Positions 51,132-59,747 of a DNA stretch of 64,000 bases are shown piece by piece; positions within the stretch are counted from its first letter, which is position 1, and the number at the start of each line of letters is the position of its first letter. The stretch is from JACDAN01 sp963834825. Its GTDB lineage: Bacteria > Actinomycetota > Thermoleophilia > Gaiellales > Gaiellaceae. The stretch covers positions 1,054,001 through 1,118,000 of the forward strand of contig CAWICZ010000014.1 in assembly GCA_963834825.1 (NCBI GenBank). Reading direction: 5' to 3'. A model generated the notes under the pieces. The model did not search any database and was not told the DNA's origin. It saw only the letters and a list, made by a program, of their open reading frames with translations. Position numbers and translations under genes: made by a program.

Positions 51132-51910
51132 CGCTCCAGCTCGTCGCGTTCCTCGTCGGTGAGAGCCCGGAGCGGCGGTCGCACGTCCGGCCGAACGGGA
51201 ACGCCGCGCAGCCCGATGACGGTCTTCAACGCCGACTGATAGGGGAAGCGCTCGAGCGCGGCACGCCGCTCCGGATGCCCGCCTTCGGGAAACGCCGCCG
51301 CGAGACCGGAGACGCTCCCGACCGCCCCTCGCTCGAGGCCGCGTTCGATGAGCGACTCGGCGCCGATGAAGACGTCGAGACCCTCGAGCAGGTAGGGCTC
51401 GACGGCCTCGAACGGCCGGTTCGAGACCTTCAACCCCGCGATGCGGTCACCGAGCCGCTCGATCACGGACAGCGGAATCGAATACCCGGCACGCGCCTCG
51501 AACTCGTACAGGTAGAAGGGCAACGGCCCGGACGCGTCCGCGGCGGCGGCGAAGTGGCGATAGAGCGCTTCCTCGTCATAGGAGAAATACGGAGGCCCGA
51601 TGACCGCAACCGCGTCGGCGCCGGCGTCGACCGCATGCCGCGCGAGCTCAACGGTGTCGGCAGTCGTCTGCGCGCCGCAGTGGACGGCCACCTGGAGCCG
51701 CCCGCCGGCCACGTCGACGAAGAGCTCTGCGGCCCGCTTCCGCTCGTCGGTCGAGAGCAGGATCCCCTCGCCGGTTGTTCCGAGCGCGAGCAGTCCGTCG
51801 AGCCCACCGGCGGCGAGAAATTCGACGTAGGGAGCGAACGCAGGCGGGTCCAGCGCGGCTCCTTCGTCGCGAAGCGGTGTCACTGCGGCGGCCAGCCGTC
51901 CCCTCAACAT
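51113..51910 (-). CDS. DapA/N-acetylneuraminate-lyase-family enzyme
   Basis: 265 residues, (beta/alpha)8 class I aldolase. AAAVTPLRDEGAALD start, ALGTTGEGILLSTDER (the GTTGE motif), FYLYEFEARAGYSIP (catalytic Tyr), and IAGLKVSN (Schiff-base Lys). It is shorter than true DapA at the C-terminus, and the neighbour is an amino acid oxidase, so a catabolic role such as hydroxyproline or keto-acid breakdown is more likely than lysine synthesis. Confidence 0.83.
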   Translation of the reverse strand: MLRGRLAAAVTPLRDEGAALDPPAFAPYVEFLAAGGLDGLLALGTTGEGILLSTDERKRAAELFVDVAGGRLQVAVHCGAQTTADTVELARHAVDAGADAVAVIGPPYFSYDEEALYRHFAAAADASGPLPFYLYEFEARAGYSIPLSVIERLGDRIAGLKVSNRPFEAVEPYLLEGLDVFIGAESLIERGLERGAVGSVSGLAAAFPEGGHPERRAALERFPYQSALKTVIGLRGVPVRPDVRPPLRALTDEERDELERWLESS

Positions 51911-51936
51911 CAGCCCCGACTTTAAGCTCAGCCGCG

Positions 51937-52680
51937 ATGAGCGGTCTACGGATCGAACGCGACGGCCGTGTCCTGCGCGTCACGCTCGCGAAGCCCGAGC
52001 GACGAAATGCGTTCGACGCCGAGCTGATTCGCGAGCTGCACGAAGCCTTCTCGGCGGTCGACGACGCACTCGTCGTCGTCCTCGCCGGCGACGGGCCCAG
52101 CTTCTGCGCCGGAGCCGATGTCGAGTGGCAGCGCGCGGCGATCGACCTCTCCTACGACGAGAACGTCGAGGACGCACTGCGCCTCTACCGGATGCTCGAG
52201 GCGATCGACACCTGCCCGGCGCCGGTCGTGGGCCGGATCCAGGGCTACGCGCTCGGGGGCGGATCCGGGGTCGCAGCCTGCCTCGACGTCGGTATCGCGA
52301 GCACCGACGCGGTCTTCGGCTTCTCCGAGGTCAAGCTCGGGATCATCCCGGCGGTGATCTCGCCCTTCGTGCTGCCACGGATCGGCGCTGCAGCCCGTCG
52401 CTACTTCCTGACCGGCGAGCGCTTCGACGCCGAGGTCGCGCTCCGGATCGGCCTCGTCAGCGAAGTCACCGACGATCTCGACGCCGCCGTGGAGCGGGTC
52501 GTCGCCGAGTTGCTCACCTCCGGCCCCGAAGCGGCTCGCGAGGCCAAGCGGCTGGTGCGAGAGCGGCCGGGTGGCGACGAGGCGGCGAGAACCGCTGCGC
52601 GCCTGCGCGCCGGCGACGAGGGCCAGGAGGGTCTCCGGGCCTTTCTCGAACGGCGGAAGCCGACCTGGATCGAGAGCTAG
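51937..52680 (+). CDS. Enoyl-CoA hydratase/isomerase family protein
   Basis: 247 residues. Crotonase fold: LAKPERRNAFDAELIREL, FCAGADVEWQRAA (first oxyanion NH), GYALGGGSGVAACLDVGIAS (second), DAVFGFSEVKLGIIPAVISPFVLPRIG with catalytic Glu in SEVKLG, and the helix ARRYFLTGERFDAEVALRIGLVSEV. Between the carboxylase beta and alpha genes, a methylglutaconyl-CoA hydratase role in leucine breakdown is plausible. Confidence 0.88.
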   Translation: MSGLRIERDGRVLRVTLAKPERRNAFDAELIRELHEAFSAVDDALVVVLAGDGPSFCAGADVEWQRAAIDLSYDENVEDALRLYRMLEAIDTCPAPVVGRIQGYALGGGSGVAACLDVGIASTDAVFGFSEVKLGIIPAVISPFVLPRIGAAARRYFLTGERFDAEVALRIGLVSEVTDDLDAAVERVVAELLTSGPEAAREAKRLVRERPGGDEAARTAARLRAGDEGQEGLRAFLERRKPTWIES

Positions 52681-52691
52681 TCGCGCCCGAC

Positions 52692-53826
52692 GTGCGCCGT
52701 CTCCTGCTGCTCGTCGGCGGCATCGTCTTCGTCGACACGATGTTCTTCGTGGCGCTGACGCCACTGCTGCCGGGCTACACCGACGAATTCGATCTCTCGA
52801 AGGCAGGCGCTGGGCTCCTCTCGGCGGCGTACCCCGCGGGTGCGCTGATCGGTGGGATTCCGGGCGGGATCGCAACGGCGCGCTTCGGAGCGCGCCCGAC
52901 GGCGATCGCGGGGCTCCTGATCATTGCCGTGACGACGTTCATCTTCGCGACGGGAGACTCGATCCTCGTTCTCGACGTCTCGCGGTTCGTCCAGGGGTTC
53001 GGCAGCGCGCTCGCGTGGACAGCCGGCCTCACCTGGCTCGTGAGCGAGACCCCGGCGGATCGCCGCGGCCAGACGATCGGAGCCGCGATGGCGACTGCGA
53101 TCGCGGGCGCCCTGTTCGGGCCGGTCCTGGGCGGCATCGCGTCGGTCGTCGGCCAGGGGCTCGCGTTCGGTGCCGCGGGGCTGATCGCGATCGCGCTTGC
53201 GGTGTGGGCCGCGACGACACACGCGCCTCCGCGGACGCGCCCACAACCCCTCGCCGTCTTCGTCCGCGCGCTCAGGAACCGTCGGATCGCGATCGGCGTC
53301 TGGCTCGTCCTCCTGCCGGCGATGCTCTTCGGGACACTGGCAGTGCTCGCTCCTCTGCGGCTCGAGGCGCTCGGCTTCACCGCCGTCGCGATCGGCTCCC
53401 TCTGGCTCGTCATGGCCAGCCTCGAGGCGATCATCAACCCGCTGATCGGTCGCGTCTCGGATCGCATCGGGCGCTTCCGGCCGCTGCGATTGTCCGCGCT
53501 CGCCTCGGCCGGCGTGGCCGCCTTGCTTCCCTGGCCGGACTACGGCGCCGTGCTCGCAGTGCTCGTCTTCGCGGCCGGCGTCTCCTTCGGAAGCTTCTGG
53601 ACGCCGGCGATGGCGCTCCTGTCCGACGAGGCCGAAGCCCGCGGGCCTCGAGTACGCGTACGCCTTCGCGCTGATCAACCTGGCCTGGGCCCCCGGGCAC
53701 GCGCTCGGCTCGTCGGCCGGAGGGGCTCTCGCAGAGGTCACCGCCGACGCCGTCCCCTACTTGCTCCTGGCGGCGGCGTGCCTGCTTACCTTCGCGCTCC
53801 TATGGCGCTCGAGAAGCTTCTCGTAG
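52692..53826 (+). CDS. MFS transporter, +1 frameshift near the C-terminus
   Basis: About 378 residues from GTG at 52692. Twelve helices: LLLLVGGIVFVDTMFFVALTPLLPGY start, IPGGIATARFGARPTAIAG (A-motif region), ASLEAIINPLIGRVSDRIGRFRPLRLSALAS. An extra base in GGG (53643-53645) shifts the frame after SDEAEARG; deleting one G restores LEYAYAFALINLAWAPGHALGSSAGGALAEVTADAVPYLLLAAACLLTFALLWRS and a stop at 53826, 25 bases inside the next gene. Without the correction the frame runs falsely into the carboxylase. Substrate unknown. Confidence 0.8.
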
Positions 53827-55445
53827 CGAACCGCGGCGAGATCGCGCTGCGCGTCTTCCGCGCGTGCCGCGAGCTCGGAATCGGCACGGTGGCCGTCGTC
53901 GCGCCGGACGACATGGGCTCGTTGCACGCCCGCTCTGCGGAGGAGACCACCGAGATCTCGGGCTACCTCCACTCCGAGGAGCACATCCGGGCTGCGAAGG
54001 CGACCGGTGCTGACGCCATTCATCCTGGCTACGGGTTCCTCGCCGAGAGCCCCGAGTTCGCGGCGGCGGTCGAGGCGGCGGGCCTGACGTTCGTCGGACC
54101 GACGCCGGACGCCCTCCGCCTCGGCGGCGACAAGCTCGAGGCGAAGCGCATCGCGCGGGAGTCCGGCGTTCCCGTCGTCCCGACCGGCGAGCCGGACGAG
54201 CTCGGGTTCCCGTTGATGATCAAGGCGGCGGCGGGCGGGGGCGGCCGCGGCATGCGGGTCGTCCGCGACCCGTCAGAGCTGACTGACGCCCTCGAGGCAG
54301 CCAGGCGCGAGGCGAAGGCGGCGTTCGGCGACGACCGCGTCTTCTGCGAGCGCTACGTCGAGCGGCCGCGTCACGTCGAGATCCAGCTGCTGGCCGACGG
54401 GCAGGGTGCTGTCGTCGCCCTCGGCGAGCGCGAGTGCTCGATCCAGCGCCGACACCAGAAAGTCCTGGAGGAATCGCCGTCGACGGCGCTCGACCCCGCA
54501 CTCCGTGCCTCGATGAGCGATGCGGCGACCGGCTTCGCGCGCGCGATCGGCTACCGCAGCGCGGGCACGGTCGAGTTCATGCTCGCCGGCCACGACTTCT
54601 ACTTCCTCGAGCTCAACGGCCGCATCCAGGTCGAGCACCCTGTCACCGAGCTCGTCACCGGCGTCGACCTCGTCATCGCGCAACTTCGGATCGCAAGCGG
54701 CGCGCCTTTGGACTCAAGTAACACTGTGTTACTAAGTGGTCACGCCGTCGAGGTGCGCCTCTACGCCGAGGACCCGCGGTCGTTCCTGCCCCAGACCGGG
54801 CGACTGGAGCGGCTCCGCCTGCCACAGGGGATCCGTGTCGACGCCGGTGTCGAACAGGGCGATGAGGTCGGCGTCTCGTACGACCCGCTGATCGCCAAGC
54901 TCATCGCCCACGGACCGACGCGCGAGGAAGCGTTTGCGCGCCTCCAGGATGCCCTCGCCGAGACCGAGGTCGCAGGCGTGACGACGAACCTGCCGTTCCT
55001 GCGCTGGCTCGTCTCGCACCCGGCCGTCCGGGCCGGGCGCACGTCGACATCGTTCCTCACCGACCACCCGCCGCTCTCGGAGCCGCCGCTGCGCCTGCCG
55101 AGCGGGCCATGGGACGGTGCGTGGCGCCTGAACCTGCCGTCGCCTCCACCCCATTCGCCGCCCGACGTCGACGAGGCCGCGCACGCCGCGCACGTCGGCG
55201 AGGCCGCCGAGCACAGCTTGTTGACGGCGCCGATGCCCGGCACGGTGATCCGGGTGCTCGCGAAGGCGGGCGAACGCGTCACACATCGCCAGCCGCTGCT
55301 CGTCCTCGAGGCGATGAAGATGGAGACGCCGCTCGTCTCGCCGTTCGATGCCGTCGTCAAGTCTGTCCACGTCGCCGAAGGAGACAGAGTTGCCGGCGGG
55401 ACGCTGCTCGTCGAGCTAGACGCGTCTCAACGGGAGCCCGCCTAG
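53802..55445 (+). CDS. Acyl-CoA carboxylase alpha chain (biotin carboxylase plus biotin carrier)
   Basis: 547 residues. ATP-dependent biotin carboxylase: MALEKLLVANRGEIALRVFRACRELGI, HPGYGFLAESPEFA, MIKAAAGGGGRGMRVV, CSIQRRHQKVLEESPS, FLELNGRIQVEHPVTELVTGVDLV (usual NTRLQVEHPVTE, with Asn/Thr changed to Gly-Arg-Ile), then a linker and a biotinyl domain with EAMKMETPLVSP, where the Lys is biotinylated. It overlaps the MFS gene and pairs with the beta chain at 47070. A low-GC palindrome lies at 54717. The ends of this gene and the arginase-family gene share CTAG. Confidence 0.9.
   Translation: MALEKLLVANRGEIALRVFRACRELGIGTVAVVAPDDMGSLHARSAEETTEISGYLHSEEHIRAAKATGADAIHPGYGFLAESPEFAAAVEAAGLTFVGPTPDALRLGGDKLEAKRIARESGVPVVPTGEPDELGFPLMIKAAAGGGGRGMRVVRDPSELTDALEAARREAKAAFGDDRVFCERYVERPRHVEIQLLADGQGAVVALGERECSIQRRHQKVLEESPSTALDPALRASMSDAATGFARAIGYRSAGTVEFMLAGHDFYFLELNGRIQVEHPVTELVTGVDLVIAQLRIASGAPLDSSNTVLLSGHAVEVRLYAEDPRSFLPQTGRLERLRLPQGIRVDAGVEQGDEVGVSYDPLIAKLIAHGPTREEAFARLQDALAETEVAGVTTNLPFLRWLVSHPAVRAGRTSTSFLTDHPPLSEPPLRLPSGPWDGAWRLNLPSPPPHSPPDVDEAAHAAHVGEAAEHSLLTAPMPGTVIRVLAKAGERVTHRQPLLVLEAMKMETPLVSPFDAVVKSVHVAEGDRVAGGTLLVELDASQREPA
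54717..54733. repeat. Low-GC palindrome inside the carboxylase gene
   Basis: AGTAACAC-T-GTGTTACT, perfect 8-bp arms, in a gene that is otherwise about 70% GC. It is in frame (Ser-Asn-Thr-Val-Leu-Leu) and uses the rare TTA and CTA leucine codons. Confidence 0.6.
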
Positions 55446-56410
55446 GTCTCGGCTCCCCTTCGCAGCGCCAGCCCGGTCAGGGTCTCCCGCACGATCCGGT
55501 CGGCGACGAGCGCGGTGATGTCTCCTGAGCCCAGGGCCGTCGGGATCACCTCGACGACATCGGCGCCCACCAGCTCGAGCTCCTGGGCTACCCGGCGGAC
55601 CGACGGAAGCAGCTCGAGCGGGGTCATCCCGCCCGGCTCCGGCGTGCCCGTCCCCGGCGCGAACGCCGGGTCGAGTACGTCGATGTCGACGCTGAGAAAG
55701 ACCGGTCCTTCGCCGACGATTGCGATCGTGCGATCCAGCAACGCCGCGGCGCCCTGGTCGCGCAGCTCGTGCATGAAGAAGCTCGTGATTCCCCGCTCGC
55801 GCTGCCACTGGAACTCGTCTTCGCCCGGCCAGTAGCCGCGCAGACCGAGCTGGACGTAACGCTTCGGGTCGATCCAACCCGCCTCCACCAGCCGGTACAT
55901 CGGCGTCCCGTGCGAGCGCTCCGCGCCGAACACCTGCGTGCCGGTGTCGGTGTGGGTGTCGAAGTGGACGAGCCCGATCGGGCCGTGCGAGGCCGCACAG
56001 GCCCTGACCTCGGGCTCCGTGATCGAGTGGTCGCCGCCGAGGACGATCGGGATCGCGTCGGCAGCCAGCACCGTGCTGACCGTCTCCTCGATCGCGCGGT
56101 GCGAGCGCTCGGCATCGGCCGGGACGACCGGCGCGTCGCCGAAGTCGACGATCCGCAACTTCTCGAACGCGTCGATTCCGGCCTCGAGATGCGGCCCGGG
56201 CGGACAGCCGGCAGCGCGGATCGCCCGCGGGGCGAACCGCGTCCCCGGACGATCGGAGACGAGGTCGTCCGTGGGCGCGCCGACGACGGCGACGTCCGCG
56301 TCTGCGAGCTCGGCGGGGTCCTGCGTGTAGGGCGCGCCGCCGAAGCTCAGCGGCCCTGCGTAGTCCGGCTTCGCGCCGTACTCGCGCCACCGCTCGAGCG
56401 GGTCGATCAC
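55442..56410 (-). CDS. Arginase/agmatinase-family ureohydrolase
   Basis: 322 residues from GTG at 56410. Binuclear manganese site: VLGGDHSITEPE (His), VHFDTHTDTGT (Asp, His, Asp), and SVDIDVLDPAFAPGTGTPEPGGMTPLELL (Asp, Asp). Releases urea from agmatine, guanidinobutyrate or arginine. The GVPT-like N-terminus (VVGAPTDDLVSDRPGTRFAPRAIR) is agmatinase-like. Substrate not determined. Convergent with the carboxylase gene; their stop codons share CTAG. Confidence 0.88.
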   Translation of the reverse strand: MIDPLERWREYGAKPDYAGPLSFGGAPYTQDPAELADADVAVVGAPTDDLVSDRPGTRFAPRAIRAAGCPPGPHLEAGIDAFEKLRIVDFGDAPVVPADAERSHRAIEETVSTVLAADAIPIVLGGDHSITEPEVRACAASHGPIGLVHFDTHTDTGTQVFGAERSHGTPMYRLVEAGWIDPKRYVQLGLRGYWPGEDEFQWQRERGITSFFMHELRDQGAAALLDRTIAIVGEGPVFLSVDIDVLDPAFAPGTGTPEPGGMTPLELLPSVRRVAQELELVGADVVEVIPTALGSGDITALVADRIVRETLTGLALRRGAET

Positions 56411-56448
56411 ACGCCGGGCTTCGCGATCGACGGAAGCAGCACGCGGTG

Positions 56449-56757
56449 CTAGAAGAGCTTCTGGAGCTTCATCGCGGCGCCCATGTCGCCCTTGACCTTC
56501 AGCTTGCCGGTCATGTAGGCGGTCGTCGCGTTCATGTCGCCCGAGGCGATCTGACCGAACGTCTCCTCCGAGGCCGAGATCGTCGCGTCGGCGTCGCCGC
56601 TGCCCTCGGCGACGGAAACCTGTCCGTCCTGGACGTCGACCTTCCACGTGCCGGCGCCATCGATCTCGAACACGTAGGAATTGGTCATCCCGGCGGTCTT
56701 CGCCGGGTCGATCCTGCCCTCGAGACCTTCGAAGAACTCACGTGCTGTCGTTGCCAT
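56449..56757 (-). CDS. SCP2 sterol-carrier-domain protein
   Basis: 102 residues. The SCP2 lipid-binding fold: AREFFEGLEGRIDPAKTAGMTNSYVFEIDGAGTWKVDVQDGQVSVAEG, then DATISASEETFGQIASGDMNATTAYMTGKLKVKGDMGAAMKLQKLF. Single-domain proteins of this kind bind acyl-CoA or hydrophobic ligands. It precedes the arginase-family gene in the same direction with a 38-bp gap. Confidence 0.88.
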   Translation of the reverse strand: MATTAREFFEGLEGRIDPAKTAGMTNSYVFEIDGAGTWKVDVQDGQVSVAEGSGDADATISASEETFGQIASGDMNATTAYMTGKLKVKGDMGAAMKLQKLF

Positions 56758-56787
56758 CGCCTCTCCTCGATCGTGGGAGCGGCGAGC

Positions 56788-57963
56788 CTACATGACCGGC
56801 TCGGGTGCCAGATCGCGTCGTGTTCGCGAGGAGGGAAGGAGCAGGCCGAGCGCGACGGCGGCCACAGGAACAACGGCGCAGGCGTACATCGCCGCCTCGA
56901 GATCGACCGCGTCGGCGAGGGCGCCGAGCGAGAGCGCCGCGATCCCGCCGAGCCCGATCGAGAAGCCGATGACGAGGCCCGACGCGAGACCAATGCGGCT
57001 CGGGAGGTACTCCTGGCTCATCACGCCCGTGACGCCGAACGTCCCGACGACGCAGACGCCGACGAGGGCGAGTGCCGCGGCGCCGAGTGCGCCGCCGACC
57101 GCGACGAAGATCAGCGTGAGGATCGGCGTCGCGGCGAGGCTGCCGACGAGCACCGGTCGCCGGCCGATCCGGTCGGCGAGCGGCCCGGCGACCAGCGTCC
57201 CTACGCCCCCGGTGAAGAGCATCAGGGCGAGGAGGTTGTTGCCGTAGCTCTCCGAGCGGCCGAGCGAGACGGCCCACAGCGGCACGAACGTGAGGAGCCC
57301 GAACCATCCGACGCTCCTGATCGCGACGACCCCGAGCAGGAGCGCGAGCGCGCCGGGCCGATCTTCGCCTGCGAGCTCGCGTGTGTCCCGCCGCTCCGGC
57401 TCGAAGCCGCGGAGGTACGGCAGCGAGGCCACGAGAAGCGCCCCGACCGCCAGACCGGGCAAGGCGAGCAGCAGGCCGCCCGGCCGGCCGAAGAGCAGGA
57501 GCAGAGGCGCGGTCGAGAGTGCTCCGAACGCGACGCCGAGGTTCCCGCCGATCGAGAACAGCGACATCCCGCTCGCGCGTCGCGCACCGCTGACGTAGGC
57601 GGCGAACTTGGAGCCCTCCGGGTGGTAGGCCGCGGTCCCGAGCCCGGAGATCGTGACGAACAGCAGACACAGGCCGTAGTTCGGCGACGCCGCCGCGAAC
57701 GCCATACCTACGCCCGCCAGCGCCACGCCGACCGGCAGCAGCCAGACCGCGCCGCGGCGATCTGACCAGAGCCCGAACAGCGGCTGGATGATGGACGAGG
57801 CGAGCGCCGACACGAGCACCAGCGCACCAACCTGCGTGTAGCTCAGCCCGAAGCGCGCGACCAGGAAGGGGAGTAGAGCGGGCAGCGCGCCGTTCGAGAA
57901 ATCGGTCGCGAAGTGCCCGGCAGAAAGCGCCGCGATCCCACGCCTGTCGACCTCCCGCGGCAC
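56788..57963 (-). CDS. MFS transporter, fosmidomycin-resistance (Fsr)-like
   Basis: 391 residues, twelve helices. Starts GIAALSAGHFATDFSNGALPALLPFLVARFGLSYTQVGALVLV with a loop GLWSDRRGAVWLLP (A-motif), AAYHPEGSKFAAYVSG with AAYHPE, a hallmark of the Fsr group. GTG at 57963. Likely an exporter, substrate unknown. Confidence 0.83.
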   Translation of the reverse strand: MPREVDRRGIAALSAGHFATDFSNGALPALLPFLVARFGLSYTQVGALVLVSALASSIIQPLFGLWSDRRGAVWLLPVGVALAGVGMAFAAASPNYGLCLLFVTISGLGTAAYHPEGSKFAAYVSGARRASGMSLFSIGGNLGVAFGALSTAPLLLLFGRPGGLLLALPGLAVGALLVASLPYLRGFEPERRDTRELAGEDRPGALALLLGVVAIRSVGWFGLLTFVPLWAVSLGRSESYGNNLLALMLFTGGVGTLVAGPLADRIGRRPVLVGSLAATPILTLIFVAVGGALGAAALALVGVCVVGTFGVTGVMSQEYLPSRIGLASGLVIGFSIGLGGIAALSLGALADAVDLEAAMYACAVVPVAAVALGLLLPSSRTRRDLAPEPVM

Positions 57964-58007
57964 CGCCGAACCCTAGCGGCGGCCCCGCGTCGGTCAGGGC
58001 GTCGACG

Positions 58008-58229
58008 TTACGCGGCGATTTCGGCGGTCTTGGGCGGGCAGTGGCGCTCGATCAGCGCGTACGAGAGATCCTGGTGCGCCCGAACGAGCTCGACCCGGTT
58101 GTGCTCGAGCATCGCGGAGTCGACGCCGTCGGCGCGCATGGACTGACGCTGGAGGACGAGATCGGCGATCCGGCCGATCAGATCCTCGACGCTCAGACAT
58201 GCGTCGAATCGCAACTCGAGTGCGCTCAT
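58008..58229 (-). CDS. Small helical protein of unknown function
   Basis: 73 residues from ATG at 58229 (MSALELRFDACLSVEDLIGRIADLVLQRQSMRADGVDSAMLEHNRVELVRAHQDLSYALIERH). Regular amphipathic helices and low Arg bias distinguish it from the long shadow frame that continues past it. Upstream in-frame ATGs at 58244 or 58247 would add a few residues. It is divergent from the aminopeptidase. Confidence 0.58.
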   Translation of the reverse strand: MSALELRFDACLSVEDLIGRIADLVLQRQSMRADGVDSAMLEHNRVELVRAHQDLSYALIERHCPPKTAEIAA

Positions 58230-58325
58230 GGCATCAGTGTTCATCATCGGCATCAGGAATTCGTTAAGCACGGGAAAAAGGTTTCTGAACCGACACAGAA
58301 AGTCCTCGGGTAGCATCGCGCGGCC

Positions 58326-59747
58326 TTGGACGTCGCGACCGCGTCGGATCCGTCGGCCGCCGACGCGGGTGTCGTCGCCGTGGCTGTCACCGGAGAGCCG
58401 CCGGCCGAGCTCGGAGTCTCGGAGCTCCTGGCGGCCGAGGGCTTTCGACCCGAGTCCGGTGCCGCCACGCTCGTGAACCGCGACGGAGGCCTCGTCGCCG
58501 TGGCCGGGCTCGGCGAGGAGGTCGATGCGGACGCCTTCCGGTCCGCCGGCGCAGCCGTTGCGCGGCTTTTGCGCCGCGTGGACGCCTCCGTAGCGTGGAT
58601 CCTCGACGAGTCCCAGCCGGTGAGCATCGAGGACCAGGTTCGCGCGGTTGTCGAGGGGGTCATGCTCGGCGGGTACGACCCAGGTCGCTGGAAGACCGGC
58701 AAGCGGGACGGCGGCATCGAACGGCTCGTCCTCGTCGGAGGCGGCGAGGCGGACGCTCGCCGCGCTTCCACCGTCGCCGACTGGGTCAACCGCGCGCGCG
58801 GGTTGTCGAACGAGCCCGCGAACGAGCTCACGCCGGCGCAGCTCGCCGCGCGTGCCGAGGAGATCGCGGCAACCTCGCCTCGCTTGAGCGTCGAAGCAGG
58901 CGGGCCCGAGCGGCTGGCCGAGCTCGGGATGGGAGCGTTCGGCGCGGTCGCCCAGGGGAGTCACAACCCGGCGCGCCTGATCGTCCTGCGCTACGAGCCG
59001 CCGGAGGCCCGCGACGACATCACGCTCGGCCTCGTCGGCAAGGCGGTTACGTTCGACACGGGCGGCATCTCGATCAAGCCGGCGCTCTACCTGGAGGACA
59101 TGAAGGGCGACATGGCGGGCGGCGCCGCGGTCCTCAGCGGGATCGGCGCCGTCGCCGCGCTCGAGCTGCCGGTCCGCGCCCTCGGCGTCGTCGGCGCGAC
59201 GGAGAACATGGTCAGCGGCACCTCCTACCGGCCCGGGGACATCGTCACGGCGATGAACGGCAAGACGATCGAGGTCGTCAACACCGACGCCGAGGGCCGG
59301 CTTGTCCTGGCCGACCTGCTCGCATACACGCGCCGGCAGGGCGCGACCCACGTCGTCGACTTCGCGACGTTGACCGGCGCCATGAACCGGGCGCTCGGCG
59401 ACCTCTACGCGGGCGTCTTCGGCAATGAGGACGAGTGGCGAGACCAGGTTGTCGCGGCCGGGAACCGCGGCGGCGACCACGCGTGGGCGTGGCCGATGCA
59501 CCGCCGCTACCGGCGGCTGATCGACTCGACGTTCGCGGACATGAAGAACTCGACCGTCCGCGGCCAGGCGCTGCCGGTCTACGCCGCCGAGTTCCTCAAG
59601 GAGTTCGCCGGGGAGGGGCCGTGGGCTCACATCGACATGGCCGGACCGGGTTATCTGCGCTGGGCGCGCCCGGACTACTTCCTGACTCCGGGCGGGACTG
59701 GGTACGGGGTTCGGTTGATCGTGGAACTGGCCCGGTCGCTCGCGTGA
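58326..59747 (+). CDS. pepA: Leucyl aminopeptidase (M17)
   Basis: 473 residues. Dimetal peptidase releasing N-terminal residues. GLVGKAVTFDTGGISIKP (Lys, Asp ligands), DMKGDMAGGAAVLSG (Asp), and the signature VNTDAEGRLVLADLL (Asp, Glu, Arg) are intact. TTG at 58326 is used since no closer ATG exists; TAGCAT (58311-58316) lies 9 bases upstream without a ribosome site. N-terminal domain is shortened compared with E. coli PepA. Coupled to the acyl-CoA dehydrogenase by GTGA. Confidence 0.93.
   Translation: MDVATASDPSAADAGVVAVAVTGEPPAELGVSELLAAEGFRPESGAATLVNRDGGLVAVAGLGEEVDADAFRSAGAAVARLLRRVDASVAWILDESQPVSIEDQVRAVVEGVMLGGYDPGRWKTGKRDGGIERLVLVGGGEADARRASTVADWVNRARGLSNEPANELTPAQLAARAEEIAATSPRLSVEAGGPERLAELGMGAFGAVAQGSHNPARLIVLRYEPPEARDDITLGLVGKAVTFDTGGISIKPALYLEDMKGDMAGGAAVLSGIGAVAALELPVRALGVVGATENMVSGTSYRPGDIVTAMNGKTIEVVNTDAEGRLVLADLLAYTRRQGATHVVDFATLTGAMNRALGDLYAGVFGNEDEWRDQVVAAGNRGGDHAWAWPMHRRYRRLIDSTFADMKNSTVRGQALPVYAAEFLKEFAGEGPWAHIDMAGPGYLRWARPDYFLTPGGTGYGVRLIVELARSLA

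Noticed and set aside
52125..55445. Apparent fusion of an MFS transporter and a biotin carboxylase
   Set aside because: The joining frame results from an extra G at 53643-53645; the MFS protein has its own stop at 53826 and the carboxylase its own ATG at 53802.
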